Shown: piece by piece, positions 1-5,132 of the stretch
How the letters are laid out: every line of letters starts with the position of its first letter
Numbering within the stretch: position 1 is the first letter of the stretch
DNA from: Promethearchaeia archaeon
GTDB taxonomy: Archaea > Asgardarchaeota > Lokiarchaeia > Sigyniarchaeales > SOKP01
Reading direction: 5' to 3'
Assembly (NCBI GenBank): GCA_029856295.1
Contig: JAHQWS010000093.1
Coordinates: forward strand, 1 to 7,751
DNA length: 7,751 nucleotides
Notes under the pieces: generated by a model
Databases searched by the model: none
What the model saw: the letters and a program-made list of their open reading frames with translations, nothing else
Told to the model about the DNA's origin: nothing
Translations under genes and position numbers: made by a program

Positions 1-206
1 GTAATAGACATTATATTTGCTGTCAAAACGATTCCAATTAACCCAAATATAATAATTAAAACAAGAAAGTCATATAGATTTTTATTTGAAGAATTATCAT
101 TATACGAGGGATGATCATTCTTAACACTTTTATTAACACTATTTGTGAGTAATAATAACAGAAATAGCCCAAATAGTGCGATAATCATAGATTTGTGATT
201 TTTCAC
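1..206 (-). CDS. Partial membrane protein of unknown function, N-terminal part only
   Basis: An open frame enters from the left edge and is read on the minus strand for about 68 codons. I do not recognise the family. The translation has a hydrophobic segment near the N-terminus (about residues 7-20, MIIALFGLFLLLL), a polar Asn/Ser/Lys-rich loop of roughly 25 residues, and a second hydrophobic segment (about residues 47-67, containing DFLVLIIIFGLIGIVLTAN). This suggests two membrane helices, or an uncleaved signal anchor plus one helix. The start could be GTG at 206 or ATG at 188. An A/T-rich box at 236-246 lies about 25-30 nt upstream of a plausible transcription start near 212, and fits either choice. 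An in-frame TAG lies farther upstream, so the gene does not extend much beyond this. The C-terminus lies outside the window. The coding call rests on the open frame, the hydrophobicity pattern and the upstream box. Confidence 0.5.
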   Translation of the reverse strand, partial: MKNHKSMIIALFGLFLLLLLTNSVNKSVKNDHPSYNDNSSNKNLYDFLVLIIIFGLIGIVLTANIMSI

Positions 207-235
207 AGGAATGTCACCATTTATTATTGAGTTAT

Positions 236-246
236 CTTTATATTTA
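236..246 (-). promoter_or_regulatory. Probable archaeal TATA box for the left-edge membrane protein
   Basis: Read on the minus strand, this is AAATATAAAG within GTTAAATATAAAGATAAC, close to the archaeal TATA consensus. It would place transcription initiation around 210-214, just ahead of the candidate GTG start (206) and about 24 nt ahead of the alternative ATG (188). Confidence 0.4.
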
Positions 247-317
247 ACTATTTCGATCTAACGCCTGATACTGCGAATCCATCTTCTTTTAATTTCTTTA
301 AACAAATCTCTATAGAC

Positions 318-353
318 TAACCTAACATTTAACCTAACATCTAACCTAAAACG
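318..353. repeat. 12-nt tandem repeat, about three copies
   Basis: Three consecutive 12-nt units read TAACCTAACATT, TAACCTAACATC and TAACCTAAAACG. The first two differ only at the last base; the third matches over the first eight bases and then diverges. The repeat lies between genes. Its core AACCTAAC recurs in inverted orientation (GTTAGGTT) at 1678-1685, upstream of the URO-D-like gene. The function is unknown: it could be a regulatory site cluster or simple replication slippage. Confidence 0.75.
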
Positions 354-478
354 AGTAATAGCTGAAAGGGAGAAATATATTAATGAGTGATTTAGATTTT
401 TAAAATTTAACTTCAAATTTCTAAAGAATATATTCTAAATTTAAAATCAGACCTGTTTAAAAGAAAATGCACTTTAAT

Positions 479-1645
479 CTATTGATTTTTTTGTTCTTTT
501 AATTGTTTTCGATAGATTTTTTTATACTCCCGAAAATTTCCCTCACCCCCTTCTCCTCCTATGAATTTAGGTAAGTAGAATTTTGTTCGAGCATAATCCA
601 TAAATATTGTGGTCGTAATTAAGCCTTTAGGATCTAATTCCTTGTAAAAATGAGCTAGTTGTTCGGATAAAGCAAAAAAATCTATTATCAAATTTTTCTC
701 AGCCGCTTGGATTTTTTTATATATTGGCATCCAGTGATCATCGCAATTAAGTTCTCGTCCGGCCCCCGGAACCCATTGAATCCCAGTAATCGAAGGAACT
801 GAAAGTATATCATCTAAATGTTTAAGGGCATCGGGACCATCTAAATGATATAAACAATAATCCATTTTTTCAGCTTGAGAAATAATATCTGGCAATGCAA
901 AACGTTTAAACCATTTAGGGGAAAGAAGGGCACTGAAATCGCATTGAAGCGGATACCAAGGTTTATGACACCATAAATACATCCAACTATTAATGCCGTC
1001 TGAATCTTGTTGTATGATTCTTTGAAGCTCATTATATACTTTCATCCATTTTTCGAGAATTATAGCTCTACAAGTATCTATTAATTCTGGATTTCTTCTC
1101 ATCGTTAAAATTAGTTTTGTCGGACCTAAAAATGAAGAAAGGATATCTAAAACACCTCCGAGATCAGTTACGCCGACACTATAATCCTTTCTCGCGCGTT
1201 TTGCCGCAGTTTCAGTAGTTCTTATAAGCCGAGCATACCAAGGATTACTCATATTAATTTGTACACCCTCCAATAACGGGATGATGTCATCAACAGAAGT
1301 TTCTTTTTGAAACCACACAGTTCTGGTCTGGGGTTTAGGCTCAATCCCAAACACAGCAGACATAATTCCAGGCCCGTAGTACGGACGAAAATTGGGGATA
1401 TTTTCCCCACCAAAATAAAAAATTTTCGAAGTTGCTTCATACATATCTATTGCAGTTTCTACATCATCCCAGAATTGGGCTAAATAAAATGGATCAAAGA
1501 ATTCAAGCACGGCTTCGGTATCCGGAATTTTCTCTCCTAACCTCGGATTCCAGTAAGAAATGCATGGGCGATCGATTATTTCATGATCCCACCATGCTTT
1601 CAAACGTTCTTTTGCTTCATTGATATCTTCTTTAAATCGACTCAT
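479..1645 (-). CDS. Uroporphyrinogen-decarboxylase-superfamily protein (MtaA/URO-D-like), substrate unknown
   Basis: This 388-residue protein has the sequence character of the URO-D superfamily, a TIM-barrel family that includes uroporphyrinogen decarboxylase and the corrinoid-dependent methyltransferases MtaA/MtbA. Recognisable pieces are a N-terminal WWDHEIIDRP segment (residues 18-27), a Gly/Pro-rich YYGPGIMSAVFG segment (89-100), CDFSALLSPKWF (235-246), resembling the family's conserved D-x-S...SP segment, YHLDGPDALKH (266-276), where MtaA-type enzymes carry H-x-C-G, and a strand-plus-loop GIQWVPGAG (288-296). The H-x-C zinc site of MtaA/MtbA appears as H267-L-D269, so a zinc-thiolate methyltransferase mechanism is doubtful. 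True haem-pathway HemE is also unlikely because its N-terminal substrate-binding segment is not evident. The ATG at 1645 starts a family-like N-terminus; no strong Shine-Dalgarno is seen. The protein is probably cytosolic, having no signal or membrane segment. It is transcribed divergently from nnr and appears to be a single-gene unit. Superfamily assignment is fairly secure; the reaction is not known. Confidence 0.75.
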   Translation of the reverse strand: MSRFKEDINEAKERLKAWWDHEIIDRPCISYWNPRLGEKIPDTEAVLEFFDPFYLAQFWDDVETAIDMYEATSKIFYFGGENIPNFRPYYGPGIMSAVFGIEPKPQTRTVWFQKETSVDDIIPLLEGVQINMSNPWYARLIRTTETAAKRARKDYSVGVTDLGGVLDILSSFLGPTKLILTMRRNPELIDTCRAIILEKWMKVYNELQRIIQQDSDGINSWMYLWCHKPWYPLQCDFSALLSPKWFKRFALPDIISQAEKMDYCLYHLDGPDALKHLDDILSVPSITGIQWVPGAGRELNCDDHWMPIYKKIQAAEKNLIIDFFALSEQLAHFYKELDPKGLITTTIFMDYARTKFYLPKFIGGEGGEGNFREYKKIYRKQLKEQKNQ

Positions 1646-1781
1646 AATTTTTCCATAAACGGATTATTCTGTCATTAGTTAGGTTTTTAATCCAAAAAAA
1701 TTAAGATTTTCTATTTATGAAATTCGACTATTTCGTGTTGAATTAAAAAATGTTTTTTAATTCAGTTTCTTAAAATTAGTT
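1646..1781. promoter_or_regulatory. Divergent promoter region between the URO-D-like gene and nnr
   Basis: These 136 bp must hold promoters for both divergent genes. A TATTTATGAAAT element at 1711-1722 could act as a TATA-like box on either strand. If nnr is leaderless or nearly so, its TATA region would instead fall at about 1750-1760, inside the inverted repeat at 1739-1764. No clear Shine-Dalgarno precedes the nnr ATG. Exact promoter positions cannot be fixed from the sequence alone. Confidence 0.45.
1739..1764. repeat. Perfect inverted repeat, 12-bp arms with 2-nt spacer, possible operator
   Basis: The left arm TGAATTAAAAAA (1739-1750) and right arm TTTTTTAATTCA (1753-1764) are exact reverse complements around a TG spacer. 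The centre lies 30 nt upstream of the nnr start codon. The half-site TTTAATTCAG at 1756-1765 recurs exactly at 1791-1800, just inside the nnr reading frame. The position over or beside the core promoter suggests a transcription-factor site. An RNA hairpin is less likely because it would be nearly all A-U with a 2-nt loop. No regulator gene is nearby. Confidence 0.6.
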
Positions 1782-3347
1782 ATGGAACAATTTAATTCAG
1801 ATAGGATATCGGCCGAAGATGTGGCAATTGCGGATAATAATGCCCAATGGTTAGGGATTCCCATGGGTCATTTAATGGAATGTGCGGGTTATTCTATAGC
1901 AATAGAACTTGTTGATCGGTATAATTTAAAGGAGGCCGATAAAGTTGCTATTTTTTGTGGAACAGGAAATAATGGAGGAGATGGTTTCGTCGTGGCAAGA
2001 CACCTTTCAGCGTTTAATGTGAATGCTATTGTGTTTTTATTGGGAGTACCGGAAAAAATTCGGACGAAAGAATCAAAATTCAATTGGGATATTATTTCAC
2101 GTTATTTAGATGTAACCATCGAAACTGTGGTAGTCCGAGATTCTACAGAAATTGCAGATAATTCGGTGGCAATGAATAAATGTAAAGACGTGAAATTGTT
2201 TGTAGATGGTTTATTAGGGACTGGAGTTAAAGGAAAAATTCGAGAACCAATATCTAGCGCAATTGATTTGATAAATAATCTAAATAAAAAATTTAAGATA
2301 CCTGTTGTTTCAATAGACTTGCCCTCTGGATTAAATCCTAATAACGGTGAAGTGCTTGATAAAGCTGTAAAATCGGATTTAATTATTGCATTGCACCGAA
2401 TTAAGAAAGGACTTAGTGAAGATAATGAGTATATTGGAGAAATAATAATTAAATCGATAGGAATCCCTCATGAAGCAAGCTTATTTGTTGGAAAAGGTGA
2501 TTTACTTCCAACATTAAAAGTTAGAAAAATTGATAATCATAAAGGCCAATTTGGAAGGATGTTAGTAATTGGAGGATCAAAAAACTACTCTGGAGCTCCA
2601 GCATATACTTCTCTGACAGGAATTAACTTTGGATGTGATTTAGTAATTACTTACGTTCCACAAGTTATTGGTGATGTGATAAGAAAATATTCACCTAATA
2701 TGATTGTGAGATCTAGTCCTGGAGATTGGTTGAATATCAATGCTTTTGATGAAATCCAGGGGTTAATTGATTGGGCCAACTCTATAATTATAGGACCAGG
2801 TTTAGGAGAACAAAAGGAAACAGAGGAACTTCTTGTTAAATTAGTAGAATATATTGTTAAAGGAAAAAAAGATCTAGTTCTTGATGCTGATGCCCTAAAG
2901 TTAATAAAAAATCATTTGGATTTAATTAAAGGACAATCCGTAATTTTGACGCCTCATGAGGGAGAATTGAATATCATGACTGGAATAGAACTGCCTCCAT
3001 ATGATAGGATCGAAGAGCGAGGGAATATTATATACAATTTAGCTAAAGACCTAGATCTAACCCTTCTGATAAAGGGCCCATACGATTATATCACCGATGG
3101 AAAAAAATTGAAGGTAAATAAAACTGGGTGCCCAGAAATGTCTATTGGAGGAACCGGGGATGTATTAGCGGGATTATGTGGTTGTTTTCTCACCACTGAA
3201 AATGAGGCTTTTCAATCCGCTTGTTCTGCTGCTTTTTTTAATGGATTTTTAGGTGAGTATGTTCGCAAGAATGTTGGATCCCGATTTACTGCTATGGATA
3301 TGATTGATAATATTAACCAGGCAATCTTAGATTTATTAAATCAATAG
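1782..3347 (+). CDS. nnr: Bifunctional NAD(P)H-hydrate epimerase / ADP- or ATP-dependent NAD(P)H-hydrate dehydratase
   Basis: This 521-residue enzyme repairs NADHX and NADPHX, the hydrated damage forms of NAD(P)H. Its N-terminal half (about 1-230) is a YjeF_N epimerase that interconverts the R and S forms; its C-terminal half (about 245-521) is a ribokinase-like dehydratase that restores the S form using a nucleotide triphosphate or diphosphate. Epimerase motifs are LMECAG (31-36), GTGNNGGDG (60-68, Rossmann-like binding loop), FVDGLLGTG (140-148, including Asp142) and IDLPSGL (178-184). Dehydratase motifs are HKGQFGRMLVIGGS (253-266), GPGLG (338-342), LDADAL (367-372), TPHEGE (390-395), KGPYDYI (431-437) and GGTGD (456-460) with the expected catalytic Asp460. 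Length and domain order match the fused prokaryotic Nnr form, and every key motif is present, so the enzyme should be active and cytosolic. The start is set by the family-like N-terminus. It is a housekeeping gene, apparently transcribed alone. Confidence 0.95.
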   Translation: MEQFNSDRISAEDVAIADNNAQWLGIPMGHLMECAGYSIAIELVDRYNLKEADKVAIFCGTGNNGGDGFVVARHLSAFNVNAIVFLLGVPEKIRTKESKFNWDIISRYLDVTIETVVVRDSTEIADNSVAMNKCKDVKLFVDGLLGTGVKGKIREPISSAIDLINNLNKKFKIPVVSIDLPSGLNPNNGEVLDKAVKSDLIIALHRIKKGLSEDNEYIGEIIIKSIGIPHEASLFVGKGDLLPTLKVRKIDNHKGQFGRMLVIGGSKNYSGAPAYTSLTGINFGCDLVITYVPQVIGDVIRKYSPNMIVRSSPGDWLNINAFDEIQGLIDWANSIIIGPGLGEQKETEELLVKLVEYIVKGKKDLVLDADALKLIKNHLDLIKGQSVILTPHEGELNIMTGIELPPYDRIEERGNIIYNLAKDLDLTLLIKGPYDYITDGKKLKVNKTGCPEMSIGGTGDVLAGLCGCFLTTENEAFQSACSAAFFNGFLGEYVRKNVGSRFTAMDMIDNINQAILDLLNQ

Positions 3348-3370
3348 CTATATCAATTCTTAAGATTAAA

Positions 3371-3380
3371 AATTTTTTAT
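3371..3380 (+). terminator. Probable archaeal T-tract terminator of nnr
   Basis: A run of six T (AATTTTTTAT) lies about 25 nt after the nnr stop codon, without a stable GC-rich hairpin. This is typical of intrinsic archaeal termination. Confidence 0.4.
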
Positions 3381-3428
3381 CAAAAAAACAGAAATTTTTC
3401 GAAAAGCATCTAATTTCGTAATTAAAAA

Positions 3429-3440
3429 AAATATATAAAG
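3429..3440 (+). promoter_or_regulatory. TATA box of the gelsolin-domain gene
   Basis: AAATATATAAAG, preceded by an A-rich stretch that could serve as a TFB recognition element, is a strong archaeal TATA match. Initiation would be expected around 3458-3462, giving a leader of about 50 nt that carries the Shine-Dalgarno sequence. Confidence 0.6.
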
Positions 3441-3501
3441 ACGTTATATATTATAATTATAGTAAAAAAAAATTTGTTATCAAAAAATGTTAAGGTAGCT
3501 C

Positions 3502-3506
3502 GAGGT
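3502..3506 (+). promoter_or_regulatory. Shine-Dalgarno sequence of the gelsolin-domain gene
   Basis: GAGGT ends 7 nt before the ATG at 3514. It is the clearest Shine-Dalgarno in the window and fixes this start. The other complete genes lack an equally good one. Confidence 0.65.
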
Positions 3507-3513
3507 ATTATAA

Positions 3514-4362
3514 ATGGGATTACAAGTATTCTTAATAAATCCTGACGGAACTACAACCGAACTTAGCACGGATGGTCCAATTAAAAGCGTGCTCAAAACG
3601 GATGAAAGTTATGTTATAGTCGCCGATGATGTTCGCAAAGTGTTTTTATGGAAAGGAATAACTAGTTCTGTAAGATCTAAATTTATCGGTGCCAAAAGGA
3701 GTCAAGAAATCAGGGGTCAGGTCGGAATGCATTATGGTGTTGTTCCCCTGGATGAAGGTGATGAAACCCCCGAGTTTTTAAATATAATTGGGGGAAAAAC
3801 GGAAGCGGGAATCGCAAAGGAAATCAGAGAGGAAAAAGCAGCCAGTCCAATTCCAAGCACAAGTGGAGGCGGTGGTCATCCATTCAGAGAAAAACCGATT
3901 TTTGGAGCCCCAAAACCCGCAGAGGGTATGAATATTGCGGGGAGTCAAAAAAGACCTGCGCAAAACGTGGGACCCCTCTATACAGGTCAAGAGGCTCAAT
4001 ATTTTCAAGAAGATTCAGTAAACTTCGACCAAATAATGGCTAAATTAGAAGAAATAAAGATACCTGATGGATACGAAAGAGAAATGATTATTATTGGCAA
4101 TCATGCATATAGTGTCGTGGAAAAAACCAAAGTTTTCCTAGGAGAAAAGCAAGTAGAAAAAGCCATTGAAGAAATCGGAACTATTCCAGAGGGGGTCTTT
4201 TTCGCTGCGAATTACTCTCCTAGAGTGCTCTCAGAAAGCGGAAAAATATTAGCTATAGAATTTTTAAAACGCACTGGACAACAAGCAAACCAACCAGTTG
4301 AATTTAAGGATAAGAAGCAAATTCTTAAAAACCAAATCAAAATGCAGCTTCAAGGGAAATAA
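3514..4362 (+). CDS. Gelsolin-domain protein with an unassigned C-terminal domain
   Basis: The first ~95 of 282 residues match a gelsolin-like fold: strand SYVIVADDV (32-40), then VFLWKGITSS (43-52), corresponding to the family's hydrophobic-W-x-G core, an amphipathic helix over about 53-68, GMHYGVVPLDEGDE (71-84), and EGDETPEFLNII (81-92), which follows the gelsolin E-G-x-E-x-x-F pattern. Eukaryotic gelsolins sever, cap or nucleate actin, and Asgard gelsolins have been shown to act on actin. Here the helix has Arg/Ser near residues 54-55 where canonical domains have a Ca2+-ligating Glu, so calcium control may differ. A flexible Gly/Pro-rich linker (about 108-160, with SGGGGH at 117-121 region) leads to a folded domain (about 168-255) I cannot assign, containing REMIIIGNHAYSVVEK (189-204) and EGVFFAANYSPRVLSE (226-241). 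A basic, Gln/Lys-rich tail follows. There is no signal peptide or membrane helix. It has its own promoter and lies 158 bp before the Roadblock gene. The gelsolin call is confident; actin binding is inferred. Confidence 0.8.
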   Translation: MGLQVFLINPDGTTTELSTDGPIKSVLKTDESYVIVADDVRKVFLWKGITSSVRSKFIGAKRSQEIRGQVGMHYGVVPLDEGDETPEFLNIIGGKTEAGIAKEIREEKAASPIPSTSGGGGHPFREKPIFGAPKPAEGMNIAGSQKRPAQNVGPLYTGQEAQYFQEDSVNFDQIMAKLEEIKIPDGYEREMIIIGNHAYSVVEKTKVFLGEKQVEKAIEEIGTIPEGVFFAANYSPRVLSESGKILAIEFLKRTGQQANQPVEFKDKKQILKNQIKMQLQGK

Positions 4363-4367
4363 TACAC

Positions 4368-4380
4368 TTCTTTTATTTTT
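4368..4380 (+). terminator. Probable T-rich terminator after the gelsolin-domain gene
   Basis: CTTCTTTTATTTTT begins a few nucleotides after the stop codon, with further pyrimidine-rich tracts at about 4395-4402 and 4421-4427. No hairpin is evident. It supports separate transcription of the gelsolin and Roadblock genes, though read-through cannot be excluded. Confidence 0.4.
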
Positions 4381-4467
4381 ACCCCTATTAAACATCATTT
4401 TTCAACATTAATTCCATCTCATTTTTTAAACATCATCATTGAAATATAGATTTTTAAAGATAAAACC

Positions 4468-4477
4468 CTTTATAATA
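4468..4477 (+). promoter_or_regulatory. TATA box of the Roadblock gene
   Basis: CTTTATAATA, in a very A/T-rich context, lies about 48 nt upstream of the ATG at 4521. The predicted transcript would begin near 4498 with a leader of about 20 nt and no Shine-Dalgarno. That leader is largely made of two TCCGAAAA copies (4500-4507 and 4512-4519). Confidence 0.5.
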
Positions 4478-4520
4478 TTAAAAAATTATAAAATTAAAAT
4501 CCGAAAAAGTTTCCGAAAAT

Positions 4521-4910
4521 ATGTCAAATTTAACACCTGAAGAGGCTAGAAGTTTATCAAATTTTTTAGCGAACATTACAGAGCATACTGAATTAGAAGC
4601 ACTTGCCCTTGTTACAAATGAAGGTCTCCGGCTCGCATTTTCATGTATCCCGGGATATGAAATAAATCCCGATTTATTTTCGAGCTTAAGCGCTGTAGTG
4701 ATGAAAAGCGGGTCAGACGCAATTAATACACTTGGATACCACAATATGCTGGAAGTTGTATTAAGAGGTGAGGATGCATTCATCATACTGAGCGCCGCAG
4801 GACGTTTCTTCCTTATGGGGGGCTCTAGACAAATCGCTGACTTAGGAAAAGTAGTAAGCGTATTCCGTTACTATAGCCAGGAAATACAAAAGAGATATCC
4901 TTCCATTTAA
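4521..4910 (+). CDS. Roadblock/LC7 domain protein
   Basis: The 129-residue product is a single Roadblock/LC7 domain (profilin-like alpha/beta fold), the size usual for the MglB/Robl/Ragulator-type family. Features in order: an N-terminal helix (about 6-20), a first strand and turn LEALALVTNEGLRLAF (25-40), matching the family's hydrophobic strand, (D/N)-x-G-L turn and second strand, a long central helix (about 50-68, LFSSLSAVVMKSGSDAI), strands LEVVLRGEDAFIILSA (77-92) and RFFLMGG (95-101), and a final helix (103-124). These proteins dimerise and act as regulators or scaffolds of small Ras-like GTPases (MglB is a GAP for MglA; Ragulator subunits are exchange factors for Rag GTPases). No small GTPase gene is present in the window, so its partner lies elsewhere or is one of the neighbours. 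Expected to be cytosolic. The ATG gives a normal N-terminus; no alternative start is needed. Confidence 0.85.
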   Translation: MSNLTPEEARSLSNFLANITEHTELEALALVTNEGLRLAFSCIPGYEINPDLFSSLSAVVMKSGSDAINTLGYHNMLEVVLRGEDAFIILSAAGRFFLMGGSRQIADLGKVVSVFRYYSQEIQKRYPSI

Positions 4911-5027
4911 TTCATTTTACTAACCAATCTTCGGAAATTTGCTTAAAAAATATACTGATTTATGAAATTGATTCATTTGATAAAGAATAAACAAAATATT
5001 AAAGTTATAAATCAAAGTTAAAGCATA

Positions 5028-5038
5028 TTTTATATATT
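5028..5038 (+). promoter_or_regulatory. TATA box of the vWA gene
   Basis: TTTTATATATT is a near-ideal archaeal TATA element. Initiation is expected around 5058-5062, giving a leader of about 70 nt before the ATG at 5133, unusually long next to the Roadblock gene's leader. Confidence 0.6.
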
Positions 5039-5068
5039 GATATAAACTCAAAATTTAAATAAAGTAAG

Positions 5069-5114
5069 TTTCTTAAAAAATTCAGACAAGTTTGAGAATT
5101 CCCTTTTAAAGAAA
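5069..5114 (+). promoter_or_regulatory. Possible 5'-leader hairpin of the vWA gene
   Basis: TTTCTTAAAAAATTC (5069-5083) can pair with GAATTCCCTTTTAAAGAAA (5096-5114) in about 15 base pairs around a 12-nt loop, with a 3-nt CCC bulge and a single-A bulge. It ends 18 nt before the start codon. It is A/U-rich and could be chance; it resembles no riboswitch I know. Confidence 0.25.
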
Positions 5115-5132
5115 TAAATTGAGATTTTAATC

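Larger units (their letters stand above)
207..478. other. Gene-free intergenic stretch between two minus-strand genes
   Basis: I found no convincing gene on either strand over these roughly 270 bases. They hold the TATA-like box of the left-edge gene, the 12-nt tandem repeat at 318-353, a 12-nt palindrome AGAATATATTCT at 425-436, and A-rich plus-strand DNA at 459-468 (T-rich on the minus strand) where the URO-D-like gene probably terminates. One 19-codon minus-strand frame lies here (stop at 248-250) but has no start codon or upstream continuation. Confidence 0.6.
4911..5132. other. Intergenic region between the Roadblock and vWA genes
   Basis: There is no gene in these 222 bp. They hold a short T-rich stretch after the Roadblock stop, a TTCGGAAA element (4930-4937) that is the inverse of TTTCCGAA at 4510-4517, the TATA box at 5028-5038, and a predicted 5'-leader hairpin at 5069-5114 upstream of the vWA gene. 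Confidence 0.6.

Noticed and set aside
194..207. TGTGA-TTTT-TCACA inverted repeat over the left-edge gene's start
   Set aside because: Five-bp arms in AT-rich DNA are expected by chance; the resemblance to a bacterial CRP half-site is not meaningful in an archaeon.
248..307. Minus-strand open stretch of 19 codons ending at 248 (containing KKLKEDGFAVSG)
   Set aside because: It looks protein-like but has no start codon, is bounded by an in-frame stop just upstream, and is too short to support a gene or a pseudogene call.
841..1032. Open frames of about 60 codons overlapping the URO-D-like gene on either strand
   Set aside because: They lie wholly inside a well-supported gene, have no family-like sequence and no promoter or ribosome-binding signal of their own.
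4478..4786. 102-codon minus-strand frame opposite the Roadblock gene
   Set aside because: The plus strand encodes a recognisable Roadblock domain over the same DNA, and the antisense product resembles no family.
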